A DNA stretch of 64,000 nucleotides. Origin: Actinomadura macrotermitis (lineage in GTDB: Bacteria; Actinomycetota; Actinomycetes; Streptosporangiales; Streptosporangiaceae). Positions 48,200-56,394 of this stretch are shown here, piece after piece (position 1 is the first letter of the stretch; each line of letters begins with the position of its first letter). The notes beneath the pieces were generated by a model that was given only the letters and a program-made list of their open reading frames with translations, had not been told where the DNA came from and ran no database searches. Position numbers and translations under genes: made by a program. The DNA lies in assembly GCF_009604375.1 (NCBI RefSeq), contig NZ_WEGH01000002.1:1512073-1576072 (forward strand), read 5' to 3'.

Positions 48200-49075
48200 T
48201 TAGGCGCCGGTACCGACAGTCGAGAAGAAGTCCCACAGCATCGGGCTGGCCTCGACGCCCTTGCCGTGCGGCCACTCGTGCCCGCCGTTGAAGATCGTGC
48301 ACAGCCGCACCTCCAGCGCGCGGCCCTTCTCGCTCGCCCGGCACTGCGCGGCGGTGCTGTCCAGCACGATGGTGTTCAGCGGCGGCAGCCTGTCGGTCCT
48401 GCGCCAGAAGTCCAGCACCTCGACGACCGGCAGGAAGGGCGTCTTGTTGTTCCAGTCCTGGTCGCCGCCGCCGAGGAACGGCACGGTGAAGTCGGCCGTC
48501 CCGTGGAAGGCGATCACCGACACCGGCCGGGCCGGCTCGCAGGGGACGGCCAGCGACCCCGACACCACCCCGATCGCGGCGACCTTGCGGGACCGCTCGC
48601 AGGCGTACCGGTAGGCCATCCCGCCGCCGTTGGAGAAGCCGGTGACGTAGATCCGGCGCGGGTCGGCGAGGCCGTCGCGGACGAGCGAGCCGATCAGCTT
48701 GTCCAGGAACCCGACGTCGTCGATCCCGGCCATCCGGGCGAACACGCAGCAGCCGCCGGCGTTCCAGGTGCCGAGGAACCCGTTGGGGTAGGCGACCAGG
48801 AACCTCTTGCGGTCGGCGACGGCGTCCCAGCCGGTGACCTTCTCCATCGCCTGCATGTTGTCCAGGCCGCCGTGCAGCGCGATCACCAGCGGCCGCCGCG
48901 CGGCGGCCCGGCCGGGTGGCACGTGCAGCAGGTAGTCGCGCTTCCAGCCGCCGGGCATGGTGACCGAGCGCTCGTGGGTGCCGGGCCCGGGCGCGGGGAC
49001 GGCGGCCGCTGCCGGCGCGGCGAAGGCCACGACCAGCAGGAAGCACGCCGCTATGGCGCGCGTCACATTCCTCAT
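48200..49075 (-). CDS. Secreted alpha/beta hydrolase (PHB depolymerase / feruloyl esterase-like)
   Basis: 291 residues. MRNVTRAIAACFLLVVAFAA through PAAAAVP is a Sec signal peptide. The mature part has IALHGGLDNMQAMEKVTGWD, YVTGFSNGGGMAYRYACERS (nucleophile GFSNGG), AFHGTADFTVPF (acid) and TIFNGGHEWP (His), like LpqC/PHB-depolymerase or feruloyl esterase families. It probably cleaves esters outside the cell. A weak RBS; single gene, 10 bp after the TA-like pair on the same strand. Confidence 0.92.
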   Translation of the reverse strand: MRNVTRAIAACFLLVVAFAAPAAAAVPAPGPGTHERSVTMPGGWKRDYLLHVPPGRAAARRPLVIALHGGLDNMQAMEKVTGWDAVADRKRFLVAYPNGFLGTWNAGGCCVFARMAGIDDVGFLDKLIGSLVRDGLADPRRIYVTGFSNGGGMAYRYACERSRKVAAIGVVSGSLAVPCEPARPVSVIAFHGTADFTVPFLGGGDQDWNNKTPFLPVVEVLDFWRRTDRLPPLNTIVLDSTAAQCRASEKGRALEVRLCTIFNGGHEWPHGKGVEASPMLWDFFSTVGTGA

Positions 49076-49251
49076 GGCCAGTGATCTTCGGGCCTGGAGG
49101 GGCGGCCGGGCTATGCGCCGGACGCTGGGTTTCCGGCGTGTCATGTGCGTTCGGCGACGGACATCACCAAGCGTCATGGATCGACGGCACTCAGGCGATT
49201 TGAGTACTTTCGCGGATGGGCCGGGCACCTCCGCGCGGACATGCTCGGACC

Positions 49252-51528
49252 ATGCTGACCCCCTGTCCCGGCTGCCGGACGCCGCTGCCCGCCCTGGCAC
49301 GGCCGTCGTGCCCGCTGTGCGGACTGGCCGTCGACGGACCCGCCGCGTACGAGCTGTGGACGGTCGACCAGCAACTCGACCGGCTCGCCCGCCGCCGCCG
49401 CGACCTGCTGGCGTATCTGTATGGGGCGCGGGAGAACACGGGGCAGGCTGCCGCCGCTCCTGTGTGGAGCGTCCCCGAGCTGACCTGGTTCGGCGTCCGC
49501 AACGTGCTGCTCGGCGTCGGCGCGTCCCTGCTCGGCATCGCCGCGATCGTGTTCACGCTGCTCAGCTGGGGTTCGCTCGGCCTCCTCGGCCGGGCGCTGG
49601 TGCTGCTGGCCTGCACCGCCGTCGCGCTCGGCGCGGCGTGGCCGCTGGTGCGGCGCGGCCTGTCCGCGACGGCCGAGGCGGTCGCGCTCGTCGGCCTGCT
49701 GCTGATCATCCTGCAGTGCGTCGCGGTCCGCACCCTGCTGGAGGTGGACGGCGCCTGGTTCGCCACCGGGGCGTCGCTGCTGGTCACGGCCTTGTGGGCG
49801 GGATACGGGCGGGTCGCGCCGCTGCGGCTGCCGGCCCCGGTGACGCTGCTGCTCGCGCAGACCCCGCCGCTGTTCGCGATGATCGCGCTGGACGTGCCGC
49901 CGGCCGGGACGGCGCTGACGCTCGTCGCGATGTCCTTGGCGAACCTGCTCGTCCGGCGGGCCTCGACCGGCGCCGTCCGGGGCCTGGCGACCGCCGCCGG
50001 GCTGCTCGCCGGCCTCGTCGGGACGGGCGGCGCGCTCGGCATGGCCTACCTGGCGTCGCCGTTCGCGCCGCGTTTCGCCGGGGTGCTGCTGGCGGCGGCC
50101 GCCGTCGCGCTCGCCTGGGCCTACCTGCTGGACCGGGCGACCGCCGTCCTCGCGGGCTTCGCACTGACGGCGGCGTTGGCCGAACTGCTGCCGCTGCCGA
50201 ACTCTTGGCTGGTCGCCGGGTTCGCCGGATCTGCGCTCGTGACCGCCGCCGCCGCACGGCTACTGCCGGGACGGCCCCGGACCACGGCGACGATCGGCGC
50301 GGGCCTCGCCCTCGCCCTCGCCGTTCTGTGGGTCGTGCCGGATGTGCTGAGGGTCGTGTTCCAGGCGGCCCTGATCGCCGTGTCCCCCTGGACTGGATCG
50401 GCCGTTTCGCACACGCCGGTCATCGTCTTCGCCGTCCTCGCCATCGCCTCGGCGCCGCTGCTGGCCGCGCGGCCGGGCGCGACCGCGCCGCCGATCGCGC
50501 TGCTGCTGGCCGTGCACGCACCGGGACTGCCGTATGCGGTGCGCCTCGGCCTCGTCCTCACGGTCGCGGGCGTCCTCGCGGCCTTCGCCGGAAAGCACCG
50601 GGCCGCCGCCGTCGGCGCCGTCGTAGCCGGAGCCTGGGCTGCGGCGTACGCGCTGGCCACCGAGCCCGCGACGCTCGCGGCACTCGGCGCACTGACCCTG
50701 ATCGCCGCCGCCTGTGCGGTCCGAACCCCCGCCCTGCGGGACGCCGCGACGGCGTTCGCCGTGCTCGCCTTCGCCGGGTTCGTCACCGCCTGCGGATACG
50801 CCACCGGGCTGCCCCGGCACTGGTCGGCATTCGGCGTCCTGGCGGCGGCCGCCCTCGCCGCCGCGCTCTCCCGCCGGACCCGCCGGTGGACCGAGGCCGC
50901 CGCGCTCCTGCTGATGGCCGGCGGCATCGCGATGACGCTCGGGCATCCGGCCTACCTCAGCACCGCCTTCGCGGCCGCCGGCGTGATCGCCTTCGGTGTC
51001 GCGCTCCGCCCGGGCCACCGCGAGGCCGGCCGGCTCGGCTCGCTGCTGCTCGCCGCGGCGTGGTGGACGCGCCTCGCCGCCACCGGGATCACCGACCCCG
51101 AGGCGTACACCGCACCGATCACGGCGGCGCTGCTGGTCATCGGGGCCGTCCGCCGCCGCCGCGACCCGCGGGTCTCCTCCTGGAAGGCCCACGGGCCCGG
51201 CCTCACCGCCACGCTCGTGCCGAGCCTGATCGCGGCCTGGGCCGCTCCGGACGGCGACCGCCCGCTGCTGCTCGCCGCCGCCGCGTTCGCGCTCACCCTG
51301 CTCGGCGGCCGGACCCGCCTTCAGGCCCCGCTGCTGATCGGCGCCGCCGTGCTCGTCCTGGACGCCGCGCGGCAGCTCGCGCCGCTCGTCGCGGACGTCG
51401 TCCGGGAGCTGCCCGGCTGGTTCCCGTTCGCGGTGATCGGCCTGCTCGCGCTGGCCGCCGGCGCCACCTACGAGCAGCGGCTGCGCGACCTGCGCCGGCT
51501 CCGCACCGCCGTCACCCGGATGGGCTGA
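49252..51528 (+). CDS. SCO7613 C-terminal-domain integral membrane protein with zinc ribbon
   Basis: 758 residues. The N-terminal zinc ribbon CPGCRTPLP and CPLCG (Cys 5, 8, 20, 23) is followed by about twenty hydrophobic helices with Gly/Ala-rich walls, the pattern of SCO7613-domain proteins in actinomycetes. The C-terminal EQRLRDLRRLRTAV is basic and cytoplasmic. The start is ATG 49252, at the zinc ribbon. Its role is unknown: perhaps a transporter or membrane-embedded sensor. No operon partner; the esterase lies divergently upstream. Confidence 0.88.
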   Translation: MLTPCPGCRTPLPALARPSCPLCGLAVDGPAAYELWTVDQQLDRLARRRRDLLAYLYGARENTGQAAAAPVWSVPELTWFGVRNVLLGVGASLLGIAAIVFTLLSWGSLGLLGRALVLLACTAVALGAAWPLVRRGLSATAEAVALVGLLLIILQCVAVRTLLEVDGAWFATGASLLVTALWAGYGRVAPLRLPAPVTLLLAQTPPLFAMIALDVPPAGTALTLVAMSLANLLVRRASTGAVRGLATAAGLLAGLVGTGGALGMAYLASPFAPRFAGVLLAAAAVALAWAYLLDRATAVLAGFALTAALAELLPLPNSWLVAGFAGSALVTAAAARLLPGRPRTTATIGAGLALALAVLWVVPDVLRVVFQAALIAVSPWTGSAVSHTPVIVFAVLAIASAPLLAARPGATAPPIALLLAVHAPGLPYAVRLGLVLTVAGVLAAFAGKHRAAAVGAVVAGAWAAAYALATEPATLAALGALTLIAAACAVRTPALRDAATAFAVLAFAGFVTACGYATGLPRHWSAFGVLAAAALAAALSRRTRRWTEAAALLLMAGGIAMTLGHPAYLSTAFAAAGVIAFGVALRPGHREAGRLGSLLLAAAWWTRLAATGITDPEAYTAPITAALLVIGAVRRRRDPRVSSWKAHGPGLTATLVPSLIAAWAAPDGDRPLLLAAAAFALTLLGGRTRLQAPLLIGAAVLVLDAARQLAPLVADVVRELPGWFPFAVIGLLALAAGATYEQRLRDLRRLRTAVTRMG

Positions 51529-51578
51529 CCCGGAAACGCCCTTGCGCCCGGCGCCGTGGACCTGCCACCCTCCCTCAC

Positions 51579-51617
51579 ATGATCGAAAGAAAGGCGGATT
51601 CCGCCGCCCTCGCATGA
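51579..51617 (+). CDS. 12-codon mini-ORF before the DUF6745 gene
   Basis: ATG 51579 through TGA 51615-51617 encodes MIERKADSAALA. The stop overlaps the DUF6745 start as ATGA, and no good RBS serves that start, so ribosomes may reach it by reinitiating after this leader peptide. It could also be chance, as no conservation is visible here. Confidence 0.4.
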   Translation: MIERKADSAALA

Positions 51618-52807
51618 CCCGGTCCCGCGACGGGCGCGAGGCACAGACCCGCGCCCTGCGACAGGCCCTCCAGATCCGGGACGAATGGCTCGCCGTCGGG
51701 CTGAGCACCCGCCCCGCCGACCGGCCGGCCGCCGAGGCCGCCATCACCGGGCTGTACCGGCTCGCCGGGCACGACCCGCCCGGGTTCGTCTGGGTCGACT
51801 CACCCTTCGCCGCGCGGGCCGTCCTGCCCGACACCCCGCCGCTGCGCTCACGCGACCTGCGGTCCTCGGCCGACGATCCGGTGTACCTCAAACTGGCGCC
51901 GCTGGCTTTCCAGCTGCGCGAGGGCCTCACCCCGGCCCTGCCGGGACCGCAGTGGTGGCGGTGGGACCGGGCCGAGCGGGACCTGATCACCGACGACCCG
52001 GTCGAGGCCGTGCGCGCCGGCGTCCCGCTGGACATCGTGCTCCGCTCCGCCGTCGACGACGTCCTGCGCGACCTGATGGAGGAGTCCTTCCGGGCGCCCC
52101 TCCGCGCCGAGCTGGGCGAGACGCCCGGCTTCGCCTGGTACGGCCAGCACGACGCGTCCTGGCTCGCCTACCTCGACGTCCGCCACCGCCTCGGCCTGAA
52201 CGAGCACACCCCCGAGGAAGACCACCGGTTCGGCCTGTGGACGGCGATCGCCCGATCCTGCGGCTGGTGGTGGCCGCAGGACGACGTCTGCGTCATCTCC
52301 GAACGGCCCACCGCCGTCCACACCGAGGAGACGCCAACCCGCTCCGGCGGGCTGCGCCTGCACTCCCCGGACGGCCCGGCGGTCCGGTTCGCCGACGGCT
52401 GGAGCGTGCACGCCTGGCACGGCACCCGCGTCCCCGGATGGGTCGTCACCGAGCCGGACGTCGAGCGCATCGCGGCCGAGAACAACATCGAGGTCCGCCG
52501 CTGCGCGATCGAGCGCATCGGCTGGGACGTCTACATCGACCGAGCCGGCCTCGACCTCGTCGCGACCGCGCCCGACCCGGGCAACCCCGGCTGCGAGCTG
52601 CGCCTGTACGACCTGCGGCGCAGCCCCGGCATCTGGGGTCCCCGCGACCGGGTGCTGCTCGCCGTCAACGGCTCCGTCGAACGCGACGGCACCCGCCGCC
52701 GCTACGGCCTCGGCGTGCCGGGCTATTTCAACGACCCGATCGAGGCGGCCGGCTGGTCCTACGGGCTGACCGGCGCCCAGTACTCCCAGCTGCTCCGCCG
52801 CACATGA
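51614..52807 (+). CDS. DUF6745 domain protein
   Basis: 397 residues. A helical N-terminal half (LRQALQIRDEWLAVGL) leads to a conserved middle and C-terminal part: LHSPDGPAVRFADGWSVHAW, VERIAAENNIEVRRCAIERI and ERIGWDVYIDRAG, then LRLYDLRR. I associate this with the DUF6745 family, often seen next to leucine-rich or unknown proteins in actinomycetes. No known activity. ATG 51614 overlaps the mini-ORF stop. The next gene starts 14 bp later with a good RBS. Confidence 0.8.
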   Translation: MTRSRDGREAQTRALRQALQIRDEWLAVGLSTRPADRPAAEAAITGLYRLAGHDPPGFVWVDSPFAARAVLPDTPPLRSRDLRSSADDPVYLKLAPLAFQLREGLTPALPGPQWWRWDRAERDLITDDPVEAVRAGVPLDIVLRSAVDDVLRDLMEESFRAPLRAELGETPGFAWYGQHDASWLAYLDVRHRLGLNEHTPEEDHRFGLWTAIARSCGWWWPQDDVCVISERPTAVHTEETPTRSGGLRLHSPDGPAVRFADGWSVHAWHGTRVPGWVVTEPDVERIAAENNIEVRRCAIERIGWDVYIDRAGLDLVATAPDPGNPGCELRLYDLRRSPGIWGPRDRVLLAVNGSVERDGTRRRYGLGVPGYFNDPIEAAGWSYGLTGAQYSQLLRRT

Positions 52808-52821
52808 AAGGAGAGACCGCC

Positions 52822-53274
52822 ATGACCATGACCCTCGCCGACCTGACCGCCCGCACCGGCCTGAACGTGCTCGACCACCTGGAGCGCGCCGCCGCCCTGC
52901 CGATCGTCGACGGCCTGCAGGCCCAGGGCGACCTGATCGTCGTCCCGCTCGCGTTCGTCGAGCAGGCCGTCACCCCCCCGGCCCTCGGGGGCTGGCGGCC
53001 CGTCCCGGCCGCCGGGGTGGAGCTGCTGCGCGGCGCCGCCGGCGGTAACCCGCACACCCTGGTCGCCGACGCCGGCGTCTGCCACTGGACGACCGGGGTC
53101 CGCGACGCCGAGGGGCTCGCCCTCGGCGCGCTCCAGGCCACCGCGCCCGTCTACCTCCTTCATCCCGAGCACGGCGGCACCGGCGTGGCCGCCGGGACCT
53201 ACGTGATCCGCCGCCAGCGCGAGAGCCGCCCCGGCGACCGCCGGCGCGGCGGCGGCAGTCTGATCGCCGACTAG
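52822..53274 (+). CDS. Partner of DUF6745 (conserved hypothetical)
   Basis: 150 residues. The end LHPEHGGTGVAAGTYVIRRQ then RESRPG shares, from memory, the EHG..G.Y.vrRQRE pattern of small proteins encoded beside DUF6745 genes. The first half LNVLDHLERAAALPIVDGLQ, ALGGWRPVPAAGVELLRGAA is alpha/beta. GGAGAG lies 6 bp before the ATG at 52822; an earlier ATG at 52804 overlaps the upstream stop. Together they probably act as a unit of unknown function. Confidence 0.75.
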   Translation: MTMTLADLTARTGLNVLDHLERAAALPIVDGLQAQGDLIVVPLAFVEQAVTPPALGGWRPVPAAGVELLRGAAGGNPHTLVADAGVCHWTTGVRDAEGLALGALQATAPVYLLHPEHGGTGVAAGTYVIRRQRESRPGDRRRGGGSLIAD

Positions 53275-53278
53275 AAAG

Positions 53279-53336
53279 CTCAACCACTCGGTTGACAAAC
53301 TCGCCGCACCCTGCGATCCTCAACCACATGGTTGAG
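53279..53336. promoter_or_regulatory. Dual ArsR operators around a leaderless promoter
   Basis: CTCAACC...GGTTGAC (53279-53296) and CTCAACCACATGGTTGAG (53319-53336) are 18-bp inverted repeats exactly 40 bp apart. Between them are TTGACA (53292-53297), a 17-bp spacer, and GATCCT (53315-53320). The second operator covers the -10, the start site and the ATG at 53328. ArsR binding would repress its own gene. Confidence 0.75.
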
Positions 53337-53705
53337 GATCGCAGAGACGCGGACATCGGCTTCCATGCCGACGTGGTGTTCCGGCCGGACGCGGCCGCCC
53401 GGATGGACGCGGTGTTCCACGCGCTGGCCAGCGACCCGCGGCGGCGGATGCTGCACCGGCTCGCCGCCGGTGCGCTCACCGTGAGCGAGCTGGCCGAACC
53501 GCTGGACATGTCGCTGGCGGCGGCGTCCAAGCACGTCAAGGTGCTGGAGCGGGCGGGCCTGCTGCACCGCACCGTCGACGGCCGGCGGCACGTATGCCGC
53601 CTGGAGGCGGGCCCCCTCGCCGCCGCAGACGAGTGGCTGCGCCTCTACGAACCGTTATGGGAGGCGCGCCTCGAAGAACCCACCCCGATCGGGGAGAGAA
53701 CATGA
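53328..53705 (+). CDS. ArsR-family transcriptional regulator
   Basis: 125 residues. The winged helix is VFHALASDPRRRMLHRLAAG, ALTVSELAEPLDMSLAAASK, HVKVLERAGLLHRTVDGRRH. It lacks CxC or other metal-ligand clusters, like the ArsR subset that pairs with an SRPBCC (AHSA1) enzyme, yet no such gene follows; only a degraded repeat region does. Leaderless start inside operator 2. ArsR probably represses itself and perhaps other, distant targets. Confidence 0.93.
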   Translation: MVEDRRDADIGFHADVVFRPDAAARMDAVFHALASDPRRRMLHRLAAGALTVSELAEPLDMSLAAASKHVKVLERAGLLHRTVDGRRHVCRLEAGPLAAADEWLRLYEPLWEARLEEPTPIGERT

Positions 53706-53945
53706 CCAAGCCCGCCGCCCAACCCTCGCGATGCCGAAGCCCCGCCACGACCAGCATCACCTGACCAGTGGGCCGTGCACGCAGAATGCCGACCGGCCGA
53801 AACGCTGGCCCTGAAGCACGACCAAGCCCGCCGCCCGGCCACTGAGGTGCCGCCGCTCCGCCCGAGCAAGTCATCCCGCCGCGACCAGCGTCACCTGACC
53901 AGCGGAGCCGTGCACACCAACCCGATCGAAGCGCCGGAGCAAGAC
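53702..53945 (+). repeat. Degenerate tandem repeat after ArsR
   Basis: GACCAAGCCCGCCGCCC occurs at 53704 and again at 53820, and ACCAGCATCACCTGACCAG (from 53750) recurs as ACCAGCGTCACCTGACCAG (from 53884). The unit is about 116-134 bp with indels. The ArsR end CACCCCGATCG also has a relic at 53927-53935. No usable frame. These are decayed duplications, perhaps where a downstream gene was lost. Confidence 0.55.
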
Positions 53946-54237
53946 CGAAGCTGAAGCAGTTCGCCTTGACCTGACCGCCGACGCTGGCCAACGCCAGGCC
54001 GCCGGGCTGCCCGTTGGCCAAGGCGAACTGAAACGCACGGCACCGGCCGAACTCCGACACGCTGCCGGACCCACACCTCACCGAAGCGCCAGGGCCGCAC
54101 CATGCCCGTCGAGGCGCCCAAGGACCGCAGAACACTGAGGGCCGCGCACCGCGCTCCTCTCGCTCACGCATGGCCGGCTGGAAAGACGTCCTGCCGAAAT
54201 TGTCCGAACTCGTTCCTTACGGGGAAGGAATCCGCAG
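53946..54237. other. Non-coding, decayed stretch with inverted repeat
   Basis: The rest of the ArsR-DHFR gap has no frame with actinomycete-like codon use. A 12-bp inverted repeat lies at 53957-54030, and small hairpins such as CTGGC-CAAC-GCCAG sit between the arms. The last 40 bp hold the RBS of the next gene. I see nothing else. Confidence 0.45.
53957..54030. repeat. 12-bp perfect inverted repeat in the decayed region
   Basis: CAGTTCGCCTTG (53957-53968) and CAAGGCGAACTG (54019-54030) are exact complements 50 bp apart. There is no transposase ORF between them, and their ends have no target-site duplication that I can see. Could be a terminal inverted repeat of a tiny element or just a stem. 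Confidence 0.45.
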
Positions 54238-54831
54238 ATGAGCAAGGTGATCGTGTACGAGTGGATGAGCCTCGACGGCGTCGCGCAGGGGCCCACCGCC
54301 CCTGACGAGGACACCAGCGGGGACTTCGAGCACGGCGGCTGGCACGTCCGCTACTTCGACGACATGGCCCGCGGTGACGCCGTCCGCGCCATCACCGGCG
54401 CGAGCGGCTTCCTGTTCGGGCGCCGCACCTTCGAGCAGTTCGCCAGGTACTGGCCGGACGCCTCGCCGGAGGAGCAGGTGATCGCCGAGCCGCTGAACAC
54501 CAAGCCGAAGCACGTCGCCTCGGCCACTCTCCAAGACCCGCTCCCCTGGCAGAACAGCGAACTGCTCAAGGGCGGCGTCGCCCAGGCGGTGCAGGCCCTC
54601 AAGGACCAGGAGGACGGCTACCTCCTCGTGATCGGCAGCGCCGGGCTGGTGCACACCCTGCTCTCCCACGACCTGGTCGACGAGATCCGCCTGATGATCG
54701 ACCCGGTCATCCTGGGAAGCGGCAAGCGCCTCTTCGGCGACGCCGCCGCACCCCGCCTGCTCGAACTCGTCAGCACCAAACAGACGACCACGGGCGCAAT
54801 CCTGGCCACCTACGCCCGCACCGAAAAGTAA
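54238..54831 (+). CDS. Dihydrofolate reductase family protein (RibD C-terminal domain)
   Basis: 197 residues. The opening SKVIVYEWMSLDGVAQGPTA, the middle ASGFLFGRRTFEQFARYWPD, GYLLVIGSAGLVHTLLSHDL and DEIRLMIDPVILGSGKRLFG follow the family. It has a good RBS (GGGGAAGGA). The neighbouring ArsR and decayed repeats give no functional clue. The substrate is unknown. Cytosolic. Confidence 0.92.
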   Translation: MSKVIVYEWMSLDGVAQGPTAPDEDTSGDFEHGGWHVRYFDDMARGDAVRAITGASGFLFGRRTFEQFARYWPDASPEEQVIAEPLNTKPKHVASATLQDPLPWQNSELLKGGVAQAVQALKDQEDGYLLVIGSAGLVHTLLSHDLVDEIRLMIDPVILGSGKRLFGDAAAPRLLELVSTKQTTTGAILATYARTEK

Positions 54832-55082
54832 CCCCACACCCACCGGCCAACCCGCACGCCAAAGGAGCAGTCCGCAAGCCCCGCCACGCGCCCTACCGGC
54901 CACCAGCCCCAACCCGACGCCCCACACCCGCACCCGCACCCGCACCAGGAGCAACTACCAAGCCACCTCACACGGCCCACCCCGCACAGGGAGCAGCCAC
55001 TGAGCAGAGGGGCAAGCCGCGCCGAACGTCCAGACGGCGGGCGCAGCCGTGGCGCGCGCAGCTCGGTGAAACGATCGGTCCC
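54832..55082. repeat. Low-complexity gap with CACCCG hexamer repeat
   Basis: CACCCG is repeated 3.7 times at 54925-54946. GGAGCA words recur at roughly 40-80 bp intervals, followed by CAAGCC or similar, so the segment may be another decayed tandem repeat. No gene or RNA seen. Confidence 0.45.
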
Positions 55083-55358
55083 ATGGGCGGCGACGCATCG
55101 CGGTACTCCGATGGCCAGAACACCGGCTGGCACCTGATCTGGTTCGGCCCCTACGAACGGGTCGCAGGAACCTTCCCGGTGACCCGCGAACAACTCCTGC
55201 AGATCCGCCATCTGTTCGACTGTGGCGACGATGAGTGGTTCGCCTTCTCCTACCGCGTCGAGCCTCACCACTGGCCCACGCTGCATCGCGTGCTGTCCTG
55301 TCCACAGCCGGCGCCGCAGTACGACTACTTCATCGAGGGCTATGCGGCAGACCGGTAA
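55083..55358 (+). CDS. Small hypothetical protein (91 aa)
   Basis: 91 residues: GWHLIWFGPYERVAGTFPVT, LLQIRHLFDCGDDEWFAFSY, PTLHRVLSCPQPAPQYDYFI, EGYAADR. Codons have the high GC third position of expressed genes, unlike the flanking non-coding DNA, so I accept it. Aromatic-rich; no membrane helix or signal. The family is not recognised. Small cytosolic proteins like this are often immunity or regulatory partners, but no partner is adjacent. Confidence 0.6.
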   Translation: MGGDASRYSDGQNTGWHLIWFGPYERVAGTFPVTREQLLQIRHLFDCGDDEWFAFSYRVEPHHWPTLHRVLSCPQPAPQYDYFIEGYAADR

Positions 55359-55669
55359 AGCCGACCTTCGGAAGATGCAGCCGGGTTCACCGTCCTGCGA
55401 GCTCCGGTTAAAACCGCACACCCTCCGCAGGCATGGAGTCGCTCGATTCGCGTGCGCGCGACTAGGCAAGCCGTCCTCATGCAAACGCATCCCATGTCTG
55501 CGCGAGGAGTGCCTTGGGGGAGGCGGTTCGGAGGCAAGCCGCTGATCGTTCGAATGGCGGGGTGATCTTGGTGGCTTGAGCCGTGCAGGGATCGACCGTC
55601 GGGCCGTCCTTGGCGGGCGGTGATCCGGGGCCTCGTGGGGAGGCAAGCCGGGCAGGGGAGCGGAGCGGG
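55359..55669. other. Non-coding region with repeated GGAGGCAAGCCG
   Basis: GGAGGCAAGCCG occurs at 55529 and 55637, and a shorter AGGCAAGCCG near 55465. Frames have poor codon use. This follows the TetR gene (minus strand) and may be another decayed tandem repeat. No RNA gene seen. Confidence 0.4.
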
Positions 55670-56335
55670 TCAGGGGACCAGGCCGTCGATCATTCGGGCG
55701 AGGAGGCGGTCGAAGGTGTCTCCGGGGGGAGCGGCGTCCGGGGAGGCCAGTGCGGCGGCGAGGTGCGGCAGGGAGCCGTCCTCGACGGCCCGATGCAGGT
55801 AGCGGGCCTGCGCCTGTGCGTCGCCCGCCACGTCCCGCTGCGCGATCTCGTACGCGGTGTGGCTCGCCACGAAGCCGGTGAGCAGCGAGAACACCTCCAG
55901 CCCGGCCGCGCCGGCCAGGCCGGCCGGTTCCAGGACGGCCAGGGCGTGCTCCAGCGTGCGCAGCGTGTTCGGGCCGAGCGTGCGGCGGGCGGGCAGCACG
56001 CCGGGCAGCCACGGGTGGGCCAGCATGATCTCCCGCTGGGTGTGCGCGAGCGCGCGCAGGTCGGCGTGCCAGTCGCCGGTGGGCTCGGGCAGCGGCCGGG
56101 CCCCGCCGGCGTGGTCGATCATCAGCTCCAGCAGCGTCTCCTTGTCGGGCACGTAGGTGTACAGCGACATGGTGCCCGCGCCGATGCGGGCGGCGACCCG
56201 GCGCATGGTGACGGCGGCGGCGCCCTCGGCGTCGGCGAGCGCGACGGCCGCCGCGACGATCTCGGCGCGGGTGTGCGCGGGCGGGCGGCCGACCCGGGCC
56301 CGGGTCGGGGTCAGCCAGAGCTGCTCGGGGTCCAC
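55670..56335 (-). CDS. TetR-family regulator
   Basis: 221 residues from GTG 56335. HTH: RAEIVAAAVALADAEGAAAV, TMRRVAARIGAGTMSLYTYV, PDKETLLELMIDHA. The C-terminal domain matches the TetR_C_1-like class (TLRTLEHALAVLEPAGLAG, EVFSLLTGFVASHTAYEIAQ). It is divergent from the CocE-type hydrolase and the space between has overlapping palindromes; a drug or ester ligand would relieve repression. Confidence 0.94.
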   Translation of the reverse strand: MDPEQLWLTPTRARVGRPPAHTRAEIVAAAVALADAEGAAAVTMRRVAARIGAGTMSLYTYVPDKETLLELMIDHAGGARPLPEPTGDWHADLRALAHTQREIMLAHPWLPGVLPARRTLGPNTLRTLEHALAVLEPAGLAGAAGLEVFSLLTGFVASHTAYEIAQRDVAGDAQAQARYLHRAVEDGSLPHLAAALASPDAAPPGDTFDRLLARMIDGLVP

Positions 56336-56350
56336 GACGCCATCCTGCTA

Positions 56351-56382
56351 TTCTCGTACAAGGTACGGGAAGTGTTCCCGTA
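56351..56382. promoter_or_regulatory. TetR operator pair sharing one half-site
   Basis: TTCTCGTAC-AAG-GTACGGGAA (56351-56371) is a 21-bp palindrome with one mismatch; TACGGGAA-GTG-TTCCCGTA (56364-56382) is perfect. Three alternating half-sites thus share the middle one. It ends 12 bp before the hydrolase ATG and starts 16 bp from the tetR GTG. Confidence 0.7.
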
Positions 56383-56394
56383 AGGGAGGAAGCG

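Noticed and set aside
50260..52035. 591-codon reverse-strand frame opposite the SCO7613 gene
   Set aside because: Shadow of the hydrophobic membrane gene; repeats of Arg, Gly and Glu with no homologous mot.
53957..54030. 12-bp inverted repeat as ends of an insertion sequence
   Set aside because: The 50-bp interior is too short for a transposase and no target-site duplication is seen; could at best be a relic of a miniature element.
54217..54954. Reverse frame with repeated Val-Arg (VRVRVRV)
   Set aside because: It translates the CACCCG hexamer repeat and then runs antisense to the DHFR-like gene; not a real protein.
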